Translations under genes and position numbers: made by a program
Shown here: piece by piece, positions 39,343 through 49,045 of the stretch
How positions within the stretch are numbered: position 1 is the stretch's first letter
Layout: each line of letters begins with the position of its first letter
The notes under the pieces: generated by a model
Database searches by the model: none
What the model was told of the DNA's origin: nothing
Seen by the model: only the letters and a program-made list of their open reading frames with translations
Assembly: GCF_022347725.1 (NCBI RefSeq)
Contig: NZ_JAKRGB010000001.1
Coordinates: 434,001 to 498,000 of the forward strand
From: Ruegeria sp. Ofav3-42
GTDB lineage: Bacteria; Pseudomonadota; Alphaproteobacteria; Rhodobacterales; Rhodobacteraceae
DNA length: 64,000 nt
Reading direction: 5' to 3'

Positions 39343-41703
39343 TCAACCGTTCATCGCTGCCCAGACGCGAGACGGGCTCACGGGCATGTCGATGTGATCG
39401 ACCGCCTTGCCACCCGAGTTCAGCGCATCCAACACCGCATTGACCACTGCCGGAGGTGAGCCGATCGCACCAGCCTCGCCACAGCCCTTCACACCCAGAG
39501 GGTTGTGGGTACAGGGTGTCTGGCTGGAATGGTCGACGCCGTAGAACGGGACATCGTCCGCACGCGGCATCGCGTAATCCATGAAGGATGCGCTCAGCAA
39601 CTGGCCATTCTCGTCATAGGCACAGTTCTCAAGCAGCGCCTGACCGATGCCCTGACCGATACCGCCATGGACCTGACCATCCACGATCATCGGATTGACG
39701 ATGTTGCCAAAATCATCGGCGGCGGTGAAGGCCTCGATGGTGACCTGACCGGTCTCGGGGTCAACCTCGACCTCACAGGCGTAGGCACCAGCCGGGAAAG
39801 TGAAGTTGGCCGGGTCATAGAACGCAGTCTCCTCCAGCCCGGGTTCAACCTCCAACGGATAGTTGTGCGGCACATAGGCAGTCAGGGTCACATCGCCCCA
39901 AGCCACCGATTTGTCGGTGCCTGCGACGCTGAACTGACCATCCTTGAGCTCGATATCCGCCTCGGAGGCCTCCAGCAGGTGGGCCGCGATCCGCTTGGCC
40001 TTCTCGATCACCTTCTCGGTCGCCTTGACCATGGCCGAGCCACAGACCGCAAGCGAACGCGAGCCGTAGGTGCCCATGCCAAACGGAATCTTGGACGTGT
40101 CACCATGCACGATCTCGACCATCGACTCATCAATGCCGATCATGTCGGCCACAACCTGCGGGAAGGCGGTTTCATGCCCCTGCCCGTGGCTGTGCGCACC
40201 AACCATGACACTGATCGAACCGGTGGCATTCACCCGAACGGTCGCGGCATCATATAGGCCCGCGCGGGCCCCCAGCATGCCGACGATGTTCGAGGGCGCG
40301 ATCCCGCAGGCCTCAATATAGCAATTGACGCCAAGACCGCGCAGCTTGCCTTTGGCTTCACTCGCGGCACGGCGTGCAGCAAAGCCTGCCAGATCGGCAG
40401 CGGCCTCAAGCTTGTCCATCGTCCCGTTGTAATCCCCGGTGTCATAGGTCAGCGCGACCGGCGTGTCATAGGGGAACTGGGTGACAAAGTTCTGACGGCG
40501 CAGGGCAATCGGATCGACGCCCAACTCTCGTGCTGCTTTATCGACAACACGTTCCAGCTGATAAGTCGCTTCGGGACGGCCAGCGCCACGATAGGCATCC
40601 ACCGGTACCGTGTTGGTGAACATCGCCTTCACATTCACCTGAATGACCGGTGTCTTGTAGTTACCTGCCATCAAGGTACCGTGCAGCCAGGTCGGAACCG
40701 AGCTGGAGAAGGTCGACAGATAAGCTCCCAAGTTGGCATAGGTGTTGGTGCGCAGGCCGATAAAGTTGTTGTCCGCGTCCAGCGCCAGTTCAATCTTGCT
40801 GACATGGTCGCGGCCATGGGCATCCGACATGAACGCCTCGGACCGGCTGGAGGTCCACTTGACTGGACGGTTGCAGGCCTTGGCAGCGAAGGTGCAGAAC
40901 GCCTCTTCGGCATAGTGGAAGATCTTGGTACCAAAACCGCCGCCCACGTCCGGGGCCACCACGCGCACCTTGTGCTCGGGCAGGCCCAGAACGAAGGCGC
41001 ACATCAGCAAGCGGATCACGTGCGGGTTCTGCGACGTCGTAAAGAGTGTGTACTCATCCGTGCCGCGCTTGTACTCACCCACCGCCACACGTGGCTCCAT
41101 CGGGTTGGCGACCAGACGGTTGTTCACCAAATCCAGCGTCGTCACATGCGCCGCGTTGGCGAAGACCTCATCGACCTTGGCGTCGTCGGTCTCGCCCAGC
41201 TGCCAGTCGTAGCAGATGTTGTTCTTCAGATCGTCATGGACCAGCGTCGCGCCCTCTTGCGCTGCGGCCTTCATGTCGATCACTGAGGGCAGTTCCTCGA
41301 TATCCACCTCGATGGCCTCGGCCGCATCGCGGGCCTGCTCAAGACTGTCGGCCACAACGGCTGCGATCGGATCGCCTACATGGCGCACTTTGCCTTGTGC
41401 CAGAATGGGGTGCGGCGGCTCTTGCATCGGAGCGCCGTGCTTGTCGGTCACCTCCCAGCCGCAGGGCATCCCGCCCACGCCTTCGAAATCCTTACCGGTG
41501 AAAACCTTGACCACACCCGGCATGCCTTCGGCCGCCGAAGGGTCCACGGATTTGATCCGACCATGCGCGATGTCGGACCGCAGAAAATGCACATAGGCCT
41601 GGCCATGTACGTTGATGTCGTCGGTGTAATTGCCCGCTCCGGTCAGAAAGCGTACGTCTTCGCGCCGCTTGGAACTGGCTCCGATGCCACTGTCTTTGGG
41701 CAT
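39343..41703 (-). CDS. coxL: Molybdenum hydroxylase large subunit (form II CoxL-like)
   Basis: 786 residues of the xanthine dehydrogenase/CO dehydrogenase molybdopterin subunit. The active-site loop reads AYRGAGR at about residue 370. True CO dehydrogenases (form I) have AYxCSFR with the copper-binding Cys, so this is form II and probably oxidises another substrate. The catalytic Glu region near the C-terminus (GVKGCGEAGAIGSPPAVV) is intact. The start at 41703 (MPKDSGIGASSKR) has GGAGGAG 8 bases before it. It binds the Mo-MCD cofactor delivered by the neighbouring maturation genes. Confidence 0.95.
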   Translation of the reverse strand: MPKDSGIGASSKRREDVRFLTGAGNYTDDINVHGQAYVHFLRSDIAHGRIKSVDPSAAEGMPGVVKVFTGKDFEGVGGMPCGWEVTDKHGAPMQEPPHPILAQGKVRHVGDPIAAVVADSLEQARDAAEAIEVDIEELPSVIDMKAAAQEGATLVHDDLKNNICYDWQLGETDDAKVDEVFANAAHVTTLDLVNNRLVANPMEPRVAVGEYKRGTDEYTLFTTSQNPHVIRLLMCAFVLGLPEHKVRVVAPDVGGGFGTKIFHYAEEAFCTFAAKACNRPVKWTSSRSEAFMSDAHGRDHVSKIELALDADNNFIGLRTNTYANLGAYLSTFSSSVPTWLHGTLMAGNYKTPVIQVNVKAMFTNTVPVDAYRGAGRPEATYQLERVVDKAARELGVDPIALRRQNFVTQFPYDTPVALTYDTGDYNGTMDKLEAAADLAGFAARRAASEAKGKLRGLGVNCYIEACGIAPSNIVGMLGARAGLYDAATVRVNATGSISVMVGAHSHGQGHETAFPQVVADMIGIDESMVEIVHGDTSKIPFGMGTYGSRSLAVCGSAMVKATEKVIEKAKRIAAHLLEASEADIELKDGQFSVAGTDKSVAWGDVTLTAYVPHNYPLEVEPGLEETAFYDPANFTFPAGAYACEVEVDPETGQVTIEAFTAADDFGNIVNPMIVDGQVHGGIGQGIGQALLENCAYDENGQLLSASFMDYAMPRADDVPFYGVDHSSQTPCTHNPLGVKGCGEAGAIGSPPAVVNAVLDALNSGGKAVDHIDMPVSPSRVWAAMNG

Positions 41704-41783
41704 TGCTTGTTCTCCTCCCATAAACGGATGCGTGTGCACCCTTTGTCATCCCACGGGCGTCTCCTCAAACGCCCGCAGCGGCA

Positions 41784-42269
41784 TCATTCGGCAGCGATGC
41801 TGCCCACGTCCTGACCCGAAGCGGCCATGATCGCCTTGACGATATTGTGGTAGCCGGTGCAGCGGCACAGGTTGCCTTCGAGATACTTCCGGATCTCACC
41901 CTCGGTCGGGCGTGGGTTCTCTTTCAACAGAGCGGCAGCGCTCATCACCATGCCGGGCGTGCAGAAACCGCATTGCAATCCGTGATGATCCTGAAACGCC
42001 TGCTGGATCACGTTCAGCGAGCCATCCGCGTTGGCTTGGCCTTCGATGGTGCCGACGTCGGCACCGTCCGCCTCAAGAGCCAGCATGTTGCACGATTTCA
42101 CTGCCTCACCGTTTACATGCACCACGCATGCGCCACATTGCGCAGTATCGCATCCAACATGGGTTCCAGTTAAATTGAGATGGTCGCGCAAGAAACCGGA
42201 CAATAGCGTCCGGCCTTCCGCTTCACCGCTCACGGTTTTACCGTTCACGGTCATAGAGACCTTAGTCAT
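41784..42269 (-). CDS. coxS: Molybdenum hydroxylase 2Fe-2S subunit (CoxS-like)
   Basis: 161 residues. The plant-type 2Fe-2S cluster ligands are Cys40, Cys45, Cys48 and Cys60 ([10 protein letters not shown] and SCNM). The second cluster uses Cys100, Cys103, Cys135 and Cys137 ([10 protein letters not shown] and [10 protein letters not shown]). The start at 42269 ([13 protein letters not shown]) gives the family length. First structural gene of the coxSLM set, with its own 155-base upstream gap after the molybdopterin-binding gene. An 80-base spacer to coxL contains a 7-bp hairpin (CGGGCGT/ACGCCCG). Confidence 0.95.
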   Translation of the reverse strand: MTKVSMTVNGKTVSGEAEGRTLLSGFLRDHLNLTGTHVGCDTAQCGACVVHVNGEAVKSCNMLALEADGADVGTIEGQANADGSLNVIQQAFQDHHGLQCGFCTPGMVMSAAALLKENPRPTEGEIRKYLEGNLCRCTGYHNIVKAIMAASGQDVGSIAAE

Positions 42270-42424
42270 AAGATCCTCCCCTATTTTGGCTCTTATCGCT
42301 GAAGTTGAGTTAAACACGGGAAATTTTGTTTGAGAACAAAAATATCTGGCGCCCATGTCCGACGTTCGTAGGGGTCGCCTTTAAGATCCAACGCGCCTAG
42401 GCAAGAAACCAAATGACCGCTGTG

Positions 42425-43426
42425 TCAGCCTTTGCGCCCGGATCTTGGTTGTGGCCGCGTCGGGATTTCCTTGAGCAGACCGCCAACCCCCATTTCGGCA
42501 ATGTCGGCACCGGTCGTCTCGATCCCGCAGGCAACGCGCGACAGGACCCAATCCGCCCCGTTCAACGCCGGCGAACGAGCGCATCCCGGCAAGCCGATCA
42601 CCGGGCGAGAATCATGCGAGCCTAGAAAAAGCAAGTTGCCGGGATCCACAGGCATACCGAACCTGTCCACTTGCCCTCCAGCCGCCCGCACGGCCTCGGG
42701 CGCGACATCGAACACATCTGACGTCGCAGAGCCTGTCAGGATCATCACAACGTCCCCGTCCGTGTCCGAGACCGCCTGCGAAAGTGGTTCCGGTTTATGT
42801 GGAACGATTCGCACATCGCACAGGTCCATCCCCAACGCCTCGACCCGACCACGTATTGCGGCGATACCTTTTTCGTTCGGCGGACCACCCGGAATATCCG
42901 TGACGATCAGACCTGCGGTCTTGTGGACGGGACGCACCAGACTTACGGACGCTCGGGCAAGGTTGGTTGCAGTCAGGACATCTTCCCTTGGAACCGCGTA
43001 GGAAATCACCTTGATTGTGGCAACCATTCCGCCCGCACCCATCTGCTGATATTGCGGCACTGTTGCGACTGTGATCATTGGATTGACGCGGTTGAATTCC
43101 CGTAACGCTTCCACATTCAGCTCGACCACGCCGGGCCCGTCCGCCAAGAGGTTCACACGGCCGGTAAACGGTCGCGTCACCCGCAAACCGGCAGCTTGAG
43201 GGTCAGGTGCCAGCGCGGCCGCCAGCATTTCGGCCGCCTCGTCTTCGTGGCAATCCCCGGGCTGCAATCGTGCAACCGTAACCTTATCATACCCTGCGGC
43301 AGCTAGCTGATCGCGATGCTCAGCGGTCAGAACAAGGCCCTTGCGCAGCTTGGCATCCAAAACCTTTACGGAATGAGCCAGGATTGCGCCGGTGACATCT
43401 GCAACGGGTACGGGGCCGAACTTCAC
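42425..43426 (-). CDS. Molybdopterin-binding protein (MoaB/MogA-type domain)
   Basis: 333 residues. The N-terminal part (FGPVPVADVTGAILAHSVKV) resembles the molybdopterin-recognition segment found in MocA/MoeA-related proteins. The second half has the MoCF-binding fold (VVMILTGSATSDVFDVAPEA, then GMPVDPGNLLFLGS and VIGLPGCARSP). It probably handles or inserts the cytosine-dinucleotide molybdenum cofactor for CoxL. It overlaps the XdhC gene by 4 bases (ATGA). It lacks a nucleotidyltransferase domain, so the transferase must be elsewhere. Confidence 0.85.
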   Translation of the reverse strand: MKFGPVPVADVTGAILAHSVKVLDAKLRKGLVLTAEHRDQLAAAGYDKVTVARLQPGDCHEDEAAEMLAAALAPDPQAAGLRVTRPFTGRVNLLADGPGVVELNVEALREFNRVNPMITVATVPQYQQMGAGGMVATIKVISYAVPREDVLTATNLARASVSLVRPVHKTAGLIVTDIPGGPPNEKGIAAIRGRVEALGMDLCDVRIVPHKPEPLSQAVSDTDGDVVMILTGSATSDVFDVAPEAVRAAGGQVDRFGMPVDPGNLLFLGSHDSRPVIGLPGCARSPALNGADWVLSRVACGIETTGADIAEMGVGGLLKEIPTRPQPRSGRKG

Positions 43427-44391
43427 GCCTTGCCTCGCAGAACCGCTGTCATCTGAGCCAGTATGGCCACCGCGATCTCAGATGGGTCGGCCGCACCAAT
43501 ATCCAATCCTATTGGCCCGTGAATCTGCGATATCTGCTCATCCGAAAAACCGGCATCCTTCATACGTGCCACGCGCTTGGCATGCGTTCGCGTGGACCCG
43601 AGCGCACCGATGTAAAACACCCCGGCCTTGAGCGCAGATTCCAGGGCCGGGTCATCCAGCTTGGGATCGTGTGTCAGCAGAACGACGGCCGTTCGTGAAT
43701 CCATGCCCAGCTTAGCGACGGCTTCGTCCGGCCAGTCAGTCAGGATCGTCTCACCCGGGAAACGGGCGTTGGAGGCAAAAGCGTCGCGTGGATCTATAAT
43801 GGCAGGATCATATCCGGCTATTCGCGCCATCGGCACCAGCGCCTGTGCGATATGCACGGCACCAACAACCATCAGCCGCAGCGGAGGGTTATGGACTGCA
43901 ACAAAGGTCTGACCGTCTTCTTCAAATCCGGACCGGTCCATGCGCAGTCGATCACGATACGCATTACGGCGTAAGGCCCTGTGACCCGTCTCAATGTTCA
44001 CTTCATAGGCGACGGGCTCCCGCCGAGCGCGGGCTTCGACCAGATCACGCAGCATGGGTTCCGGCAGAACTGACCCAACGGGTTCGACAAGCACACGGAT
44101 CGTACCACCGCAGGCCAGACCCACGGCGAAAGCATCCTCGTCGCTGACACCGAATTCCAGCAGGCGAGCCTCACCCTCGTCTATAGCCTCAAGCGCTTCG
44201 ACAATAACCGCACCTTCCACGCAGCCCCCAGAAACCGACCCTTCGATCCGCCCGTCTCCGGCGATAACCAGTTGTGCGCCCACACGTCGTGGTGCGCTAC
44301 CCCAAGTCTCAACGACCGTGGCGAGTGCGGTTGGTTTGCCCTCATTGTGCCAGTTCAAAGCCGTCTCAGGGCTGTTATCGAATCTGTCCAT
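43423..44391 (-). CDS. XdhC/CoxF family cofactor-maturation protein
   Basis: 322 residues. XdhC_CoxI domain: ETWGSAPRRVGAQLVIAGDG, SVSGGCVEGAV and GLACGGTIRVLVEP (conserved Cys residues). The C-terminal Rossmann-like domain reads PPLRLMVVGAVHIAQALVPM, FYIGALGSTRTHAKR and GLDIGAADPSEIAVAI. XdhC proteins protect and sulfurate the molybdenum cofactor before insertion in xanthine dehydrogenase-type enzymes. The start at 44391 (MDRFDNSPETAL) has GGGAGGG 5 bases upstream. It is operonic with the molybdopterin-binding gene. Confidence 0.92.
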   Translation of the reverse strand: MDRFDNSPETALNWHNEGKPTALATVVETWGSAPRRVGAQLVIAGDGRIEGSVSGGCVEGAVIVEALEAIDEGEARLLEFGVSDEDAFAVGLACGGTIRVLVEPVGSVLPEPMLRDLVEARARREPVAYEVNIETGHRALRRNAYRDRLRMDRSGFEEDGQTFVAVHNPPLRLMVVGAVHIAQALVPMARIAGYDPAIIDPRDAFASNARFPGETILTDWPDEAVAKLGMDSRTAVVLLTHDPKLDDPALESALKAGVFYIGALGSTRTHAKRVARMKDAGFSDEQISQIHGPIGLDIGAADPSEIAVAILAQMTAVLRGKA

Positions 44392-44637
44392 TGCACCCTC
44401 CCGGCGTGTTCTGATCCAACATAGGCAGGTTTGGCGCAATGAAAAGTAAGCCTTAAGACGAATAAACGGGCTGACTGCGCCAAGCCAACGCGTTTTGATC
44501 CGGTATCGGCGTATACAAGCCCAGAAATGCCGCCGCAGCGCAAATCATTGATTGCACATGTTCCAGATTCTAGCCTACACGCGTGGCTGCTGCATTCCAG
44601 TATGCGCATATAAATTTTTCACAACGGAGACAGAGAG

Positions 44638-45138
44638 TTGAAACGCATTATTACACTCGGATTGGCAATTGGCCTGCTCACTTCCACTGTTGCGTCCGCC
44701 GACACGTTCCTTCGCTATGGCGAAGTTGAAGGCTGGAAAGTATTCGCAGATCAGGACAAGAAAACCTGCCTGATCGAAGCCGTTGATGACGCGGAAAATG
44801 TGGTTCAGATGGGCCTGACCGAAGACCGTGGCGTTGGTTATGTCGGCGTTTTCACCAAAGCGGAAACCGACATCAAGCGCGGTGAGAAGGAAGCCGTGGC
44901 GATCCTGCTGGGCGACAACATCTATGTCGGCGAAGCGACCGGCATGAAGGGCAACATCACCAAGGGCTACTCCGGTGGCTATGTTCTGTCCGACGACCCG
45001 CAATTCGCGGATGACATCGCCAAGCAAAAGGTCATGGTCGTGTTCCCTGAGAAAGAGTTCGCCTTCACCGTTGATCTGACCGGCACCTACAAGGCCATGG
45101 AAATGGCGCGTAAGTGCAACGAAGAACAACTGGGCTGA
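44638..45138 (+). CDS. Exported hypothetical protein (166 aa, TTG start)
   Basis: The frame opens at a TTG at 44638 with GGAG 8 bases upstream. The resulting signal peptide (MKRIITLGLAIGLLTSTVAS, cut after ADT or ASA) supports the start. The mature domain (RYGEVEGWKVFADQDKKTCL, then GYVGVFTKAETD) has two cysteines far apart that could bridge. It loosely resembles periplasmic proteins of the invasion-associated locus B type, but I cannot confirm that. It is the only plus-strand gene inside the cox maturation block and has its own promoter region. Confidence 0.75.
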   Translation: MKRIITLGLAIGLLTSTVASADTFLRYGEVEGWKVFADQDKKTCLIEAVDDAENVVQMGLTEDRGVGYVGVFTKAETDIKRGEKEAVAILLGDNIYVGEATGMKGNITKGYSGGYVLSDDPQFADDIAKQKVMVVFPEKEFAFTVDLTGTYKAMEMARKCNEEQLG

Positions 45139-45141
45139 TGC

Positions 45142-46398
45142 TCAGCCCGAAAGCGCGGTCATCAGCCGCGCTTTCTCTCCCACGTCATCGGGTTTCGAGA
45201 TGACATTGGCCAGATCCTCAAGCGACGCGATCGAATGCCCCGCGCGGAAACTGTCCACATGGGGTAGCATCGCGGCGACGCCCTGAGCCTTCGGCGCAAA
45301 CCCATCCCAACGCAGCAGCGGGTTCAGCCAGATCAGGCGGCGCGCGGAAAGATGCAGCCGCTCCATCTCTTTCCCCAGCGCCTCGGGGTCTCCGCGATCC
45401 AGCCCATCCGAGATCAACAAAACCACCGCACCCTGCCCCATGACACGGCGCGACCAGTCGCGGTTGAACGCGTGCAGGCATTCGCCGATCCGCGTCCCGC
45501 CCTCCCAATCCTGCGCCTCGGCCCCGGCGGCGGCCAAAGCAGCGTCCACATCACGTTGCTGCAAATGGCGGGTGATATTGGTGAGGCGGGTCCCAAAGGT
45601 AAACGCGTGGACCTTGGCCCAACCTGCCCCTTTGGCGTTCGAAACTGTGTGTAGAAAATGCAGGACAATTCGGCTGTACTGGCTCATCGACCCTGAGATA
45701 TCGCAGAGCACAACAAGATTGGGCCATCGGGGTTTGGGTTTGAGTCTGGCGATGTCGCGCAGCTCACCGCCCTGACGAATCGCTGCACGCAGAGTCCGCG
45801 CCCGGTCGATACGATGACCCAGATGACTTGCCTGGCCGCGCCGGGATTCAATGGGTTGGACCGGCAGCGTAAGCCGTGAAAGCATGCGCTTGGCCTGCGC
45901 GATCTCGGCCGTGCTCATTTGTTCAAAATCGAGGCTGCGCAGGCGTTCTTCGGAAGACGCAGTCTGCGACGCGTCAATCTCCAGTTCGGTCTCTTCCTCC
46001 TGCTCGGCCACCTCAGGCAGATCGCGTTCGATCCCGTCCAGCAACGCCTCGGCTGCGCGTTTTTCAGCAGCATCTGCCTTACGTTCTTCCTGCACCCCAC
46101 GAATGGCCGGCAGCATCATGGACATCATGTGTTCCAGATATCGGGGGTCGCGCCAGTACAGACGAAAGACCTGCGCGAACACCGTGCGATGCTCCGGTCG
46201 GTTCACGAAACAGGCGTGCAGGGTCCAATAGAAATCCCGTTTTTCTGTGAACCCCGCAGCCTGAACGGCGCGGATGGCATCGACAACCCGCCCGGTCCCG
46301 ATGGGCAACCCGGCCTTCCGCAAGGCTCGCGCAAAATGAGTAATGTTCTGCGCAAGCTTGGGATTGTCCGGGATCTCGATCGGGAGTTGTTCAGCCAC
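45142..46398 (-). CDS. VWA domain protein of the CoxE family
   Basis: 418 residues. The C-terminal von Willebrand A domain has the MIDAS start CDISGSMSQYS near residue 230 and GGTRIGECLHAFNRDWSRRV. The N-terminal half is helical with an acidic segment (EEETELEIDASQT). CoxE-type proteins partner MoxR ATPases (CoxD) to activate the molybdenum-copper or molybdenum site of CO-dehydrogenase-like enzymes. It overlaps the kinase gene by 8 bases and stands in one operon with it and the MoxR gene. Confidence 0.9.
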   Translation of the reverse strand: MAEQLPIEIPDNPKLAQNITHFARALRKAGLPIGTGRVVDAIRAVQAAGFTEKRDFYWTLHACFVNRPEHRTVFAQVFRLYWRDPRYLEHMMSMMLPAIRGVQEERKADAAEKRAAEALLDGIERDLPEVAEQEEETELEIDASQTASSEERLRSLDFEQMSTAEIAQAKRMLSRLTLPVQPIESRRGQASHLGHRIDRARTLRAAIRQGGELRDIARLKPKPRWPNLVVLCDISGSMSQYSRIVLHFLHTVSNAKGAGWAKVHAFTFGTRLTNITRHLQQRDVDAALAAAGAEAQDWEGGTRIGECLHAFNRDWSRRVMGQGAVVLLISDGLDRGDPEALGKEMERLHLSARRLIWLNPLLRWDGFAPKAQGVAAMLPHVDSFRAGHSIASLEDLANVISKPDDVGEKARLMTALSG

Positions 46399-46945
46399 GT
46401 TTTGCTCCCTTCTTCAAAGCCTCGACAATAGCGTCCGCCGCTTCTTTTGGGCTGAGCGAGTCGACCGGTATTTCAATCTGACCATCAAGGCGGAGCAAGG
46501 AGAGATCACGTCGGTACTTTTTCAAGATATCAGGATCCATCAGCTTGCTCCGACCGCGCCGTTCGGGATCACACAGACGCTGCAGGTTTTCTTTCTCGCT
46601 TAACTGAAGCACAAATGACTGGAATCGTCCGCCACGCCGGCGCGCAAAGTCCAAGGTCGGGGCAATCAGCTTGTGGTCCGCAGGGCTCTCTTCCAGTGCA
46701 TCGGTAAAGATCAGCGGCACATTCGCTGCCAACGTCATTGCTGCGTCGTAGATCGAACTTCTCACGGTGCGACGAAGCACAGCATGTCTTGGATCCGATC
46801 TATCAAACAACGCACTAGCCGGATTCAGCATCAGATGGTTGTCGATCAAGCGCCCACCAAGCATATCGGCCAGCGCCAATCCGATTGTCCGTTTTCCCGA
46901 ACCCGGCCAACCAACGATATGAATCGTTAGGGGTTCATCACGCAT
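46391..46945 (-). CDS. Small P-loop kinase-like ATPase (184 aa)
   Basis: Walker A is HIVGWPGSGKRTIG near the N-terminus, followed by an adenylate/shikimate kinase-like core (DNHLMLNPASALFD, PLIFTDALEESP) and a lid-like basic region (RLCDPERRGRSKLMDPDILKK). The start at 46945 overlaps the MoxR stop as TGATG, while its end overlaps the CoxE gene. A kinase is not a standard CoxDE partner, so a role in the same maturation step is an inference from coupling alone. Substrate unknown. Confidence 0.8.
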   Translation of the reverse strand: MRDEPLTIHIVGWPGSGKRTIGLALADMLGGRLIDNHLMLNPASALFDRSDPRHAVLRRTVRSSIYDAAMTLAANVPLIFTDALEESPADHKLIAPTLDFARRRGGRFQSFVLQLSEKENLQRLCDPERRGRSKLMDPDILKKYRRDLSLLRLDGQIEIPVDSLSPKEAADAIVEALKKGAKRG

Positions 46946-47853
46946 CAGACCGGTTCCAGAGACGCTTTGGCCTGATCCAGTATCCGTTTCGCCTCGGACC
47001 CCTGCAGTTTCTGGATGTCGTCCTGGTATTTCAGGATCGCACCCAGAGTGTCTCCGATCACCTCGGGGCTGAGGTTGATTACATCCAGCGCCAGCAGGCA
47101 TTTGGCCCAGTCTATGGTTTCGGCCACGCCGGGTTTTTTGAACAGATCCTCGGTGCGCAAGTGCTGAACAAAGGCCACAACCTCGCGGCTGAGCGCTTCG
47201 GCGGCGTCGGGCGCGCGGGCGTGAAGGATTTCGATCTCACGGTCGAAATCGGGGTAGTCGACCCAATGATAGAGGCAACGCCGTTTCAAGGCATCGTGCA
47301 CCTCACGCGTTCGGTTCGAAGTGACGATCACAATGGGTGGTTCCGGCGCTTTGACGGTTCCCAATTCGGGGATCGTTACCTGAAAATCGCTGAGCGCCTC
47401 AAGCAGGAACGCTTCAAACGGTTCATCTGTGCGGTCAAGCTCGTCAATCAACAGCACCGGAGCACCATATTCGTCCGGACGCATCGCCTGCAGCAGCGGG
47501 CGTTCGATCAGGTATTCGTCGGAAAACAGTTCAGATTGCAGCGCACCACGATCCGTCCCACCCGAGGCCTCGGCCGTCCGGATTGCAACCATCTGGGCCG
47601 GAAAGTTCCATTCGTAAACGGCCGACGACGCGTCGAGACCCTCATAGCACTGCAACCGGATCAAGCGCCGGTTCAGGCCGGCAGCGAGAGCCTTGGCGAT
47701 CTCGGTCTTGCCCACTCCGGCCTCACCCTCCAGAAACAGGGGCCGGCCCAGTTTCAGCGACAAGAACACCACAGTGGCCAGCGCGCGCCCGCAGACGTAA
47801 CCCTGCTCACCCAGCATGGATTGGACTGCGTCGATGGAATCTGCTTGTGTCAT
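46945..47853 (-). CDS. MoxR-type AAA+ ATPase (CoxD-like)
   Basis: 302 residues. Walker A is FLEGEAGVGKTEIAKAL; Walker B is PVLLIDELDRTDEPFEAFLL, with EALSDFQVTIPELG typical of MoxR. Sensor I is IVIVTSNRTREVHDALKRRC, with the arginine finger. MoxR/CoxD ATPases act as chaperones with VWA partners to insert or activate metal cofactors. The start at 47853 (MTQADSIDAVQ) follows GGGAG. First gene of the maturation operon MoxR-kinase-CoxE, divergent from pyrC. Confidence 0.92.
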   Translation of the reverse strand: MTQADSIDAVQSMLGEQGYVCGRALATVVFLSLKLGRPLFLEGEAGVGKTEIAKALAAGLNRRLIRLQCYEGLDASSAVYEWNFPAQMVAIRTAEASGGTDRGALQSELFSDEYLIERPLLQAMRPDEYGAPVLLIDELDRTDEPFEAFLLEALSDFQVTIPELGTVKAPEPPIVIVTSNRTREVHDALKRRCLYHWVDYPDFDREIEILHARAPDAAEALSREVVAFVQHLRTEDLFKKPGVAETIDWAKCLLALDVINLSPEVIGDTLGAILKYQDDIQKLQGSEAKRILDQAKASLEPV

Positions 47854-48007
47854 GTTCTTATCTCTCCCTTGCCACAACAGGTCATGGCCGCCCGCGCGCG
47901 TCAAGACCGTGGTCTTTCCGGGACTTCCGACGATCGGACAAGTTGACAAGGGCTGCGACCAGTTTGAAGGCCTTTCACCGCCGAGCCCACTGTGCTAGCG
48001 GAGGGCC

Positions 48008-49045
48008 ATGACCGATACCCTCACGATCCGCCGCCCCGACGACTGGCATCTGCACCTGCGCGATGGCGCCATGTTGCAAGCCGTCCTGCCCGAAACCGCG
48101 CGCCACTTTGCTCGCGCGATCATCATGCCGAACCTCGTTCCGCCCGTCGTGCGCGGCGATCAGGCCGCGGCCTATCGCGACCGCATCTTGGCCGCGCTGC
48201 CCGAAGGCATGACGTTCGAACCGCTGATGACGCTATATCTGACGGAGGATACTGACCCCGAAGACATGGCTGCAGCACATGCGAGCGGACTGGTCAAAGC
48301 GGTCAAGCTGTACCCGGCGGGTGCGACGACAAACTCGGCCTCGGGTGTTCGCGATTTCGACAAAGTCCGTCCGGTACTGGAAAAGATGGCCGAGATCGGT
48401 CTGCCCATGTGCGTGCATGGAGAAGTGACTGACGCCGAGATCGACATTTTCGACCGAGAGGCTGTGTTCATCGACCGGGTTCTGGACCCGATCCGTAAGG
48501 CGACCCCGGGGTTGCGTGTAGTGATGGAGCATATCACGACCGCCAACGGTGTGGATTACGTCAAGGCCAATGAAACCGATCTGGGCGCGACGATCACAGC
48601 GCACCACCTGATCATCAACCGCAACCACATCCTCGTGGGTGGCATCAAACCGCACTACTACTGCCTGCCCGTCGCCAAGCGCGAAGAGCACCGTTTGGCT
48701 CTGCTGGCCGCTGCGACCTCGGGTGATGCGCGTTTCTTTCTGGGTACCGACAGTGCCCCGCATACCGACGCGAACAAAGAAATGGCCTGTGGCTGTGCCG
48801 GGTGCTTTACGGCGACCAACACGATGTCGCTGGTGGCCGAGATGTTCGACCGCGAGGGTGCTTTGGACAAGCTGGAAGGGTTTGTTTCACTGAATGGTCC
48901 GGCATTCTATCGTTTGCCGGTGAACGAAGGCACGATCACCCTGACCAAAGGCGATCCGGTCGTGTATCCGGAAAAGATCGAGTCCGGCGACGGGCCAGTG
49001 ACCGTTTTCGATCCGGGTTTCCCCCTACACTGGCGCGTTGTCTAA
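48008..49045 (+). CDS. pyrC: Dihydroorotase (class II)
   Basis: 345 residues. It catalyses the cyclisation of carbamoyl-aspartate to dihydroorotate in pyrimidine synthesis. Zinc ligands are HLHLRDG near residue 15. The carboxylated Lys lies in [15 protein letters not shown], and further His ligands in [24 protein letters not shown] and [13 protein letters not shown] (catalytic Asp). Length and motifs match the E. coli-type enzyme. It converges with the MmgE/PrpD gene, overlapping its stop by 4 bases. Confidence 0.97.
   Translation: MTDTLTIRRPDDWHLHLRDGAMLQAVLPETARHFARAIIMPNLVPPVVRGDQAAAYRDRILAALPEGMTFEPLMTLYLTEDTDPEDMAAAHASGLVKAVKLYPAGATTNSASGVRDFDKVRPVLEKMAEIGLPMCVHGEVTDAEIDIFDREAVFIDRVLDPIRKATPGLRVVMEHITTANGVDYVKANETDLGATITAHHLIINRNHILVGGIKPHYYCLPVAKREEHRLALLAAATSGDARFFLGTDSAPHTDANKEMACGCAGCFTATNTMSLVAEMFDREGALDKLEGFVSLNGPAFYRLPVNEGTITLTKGDPVVYPEKIESGDGPVTVFDPGFPLHWRVV

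Noticed and set aside
39343-41703. True aerobic CO dehydrogenase (form I)
   Set aside because: The active-site motif is AYRGAGR without the Cys that binds copper, so the gene is listed as form II with unknown substrate.
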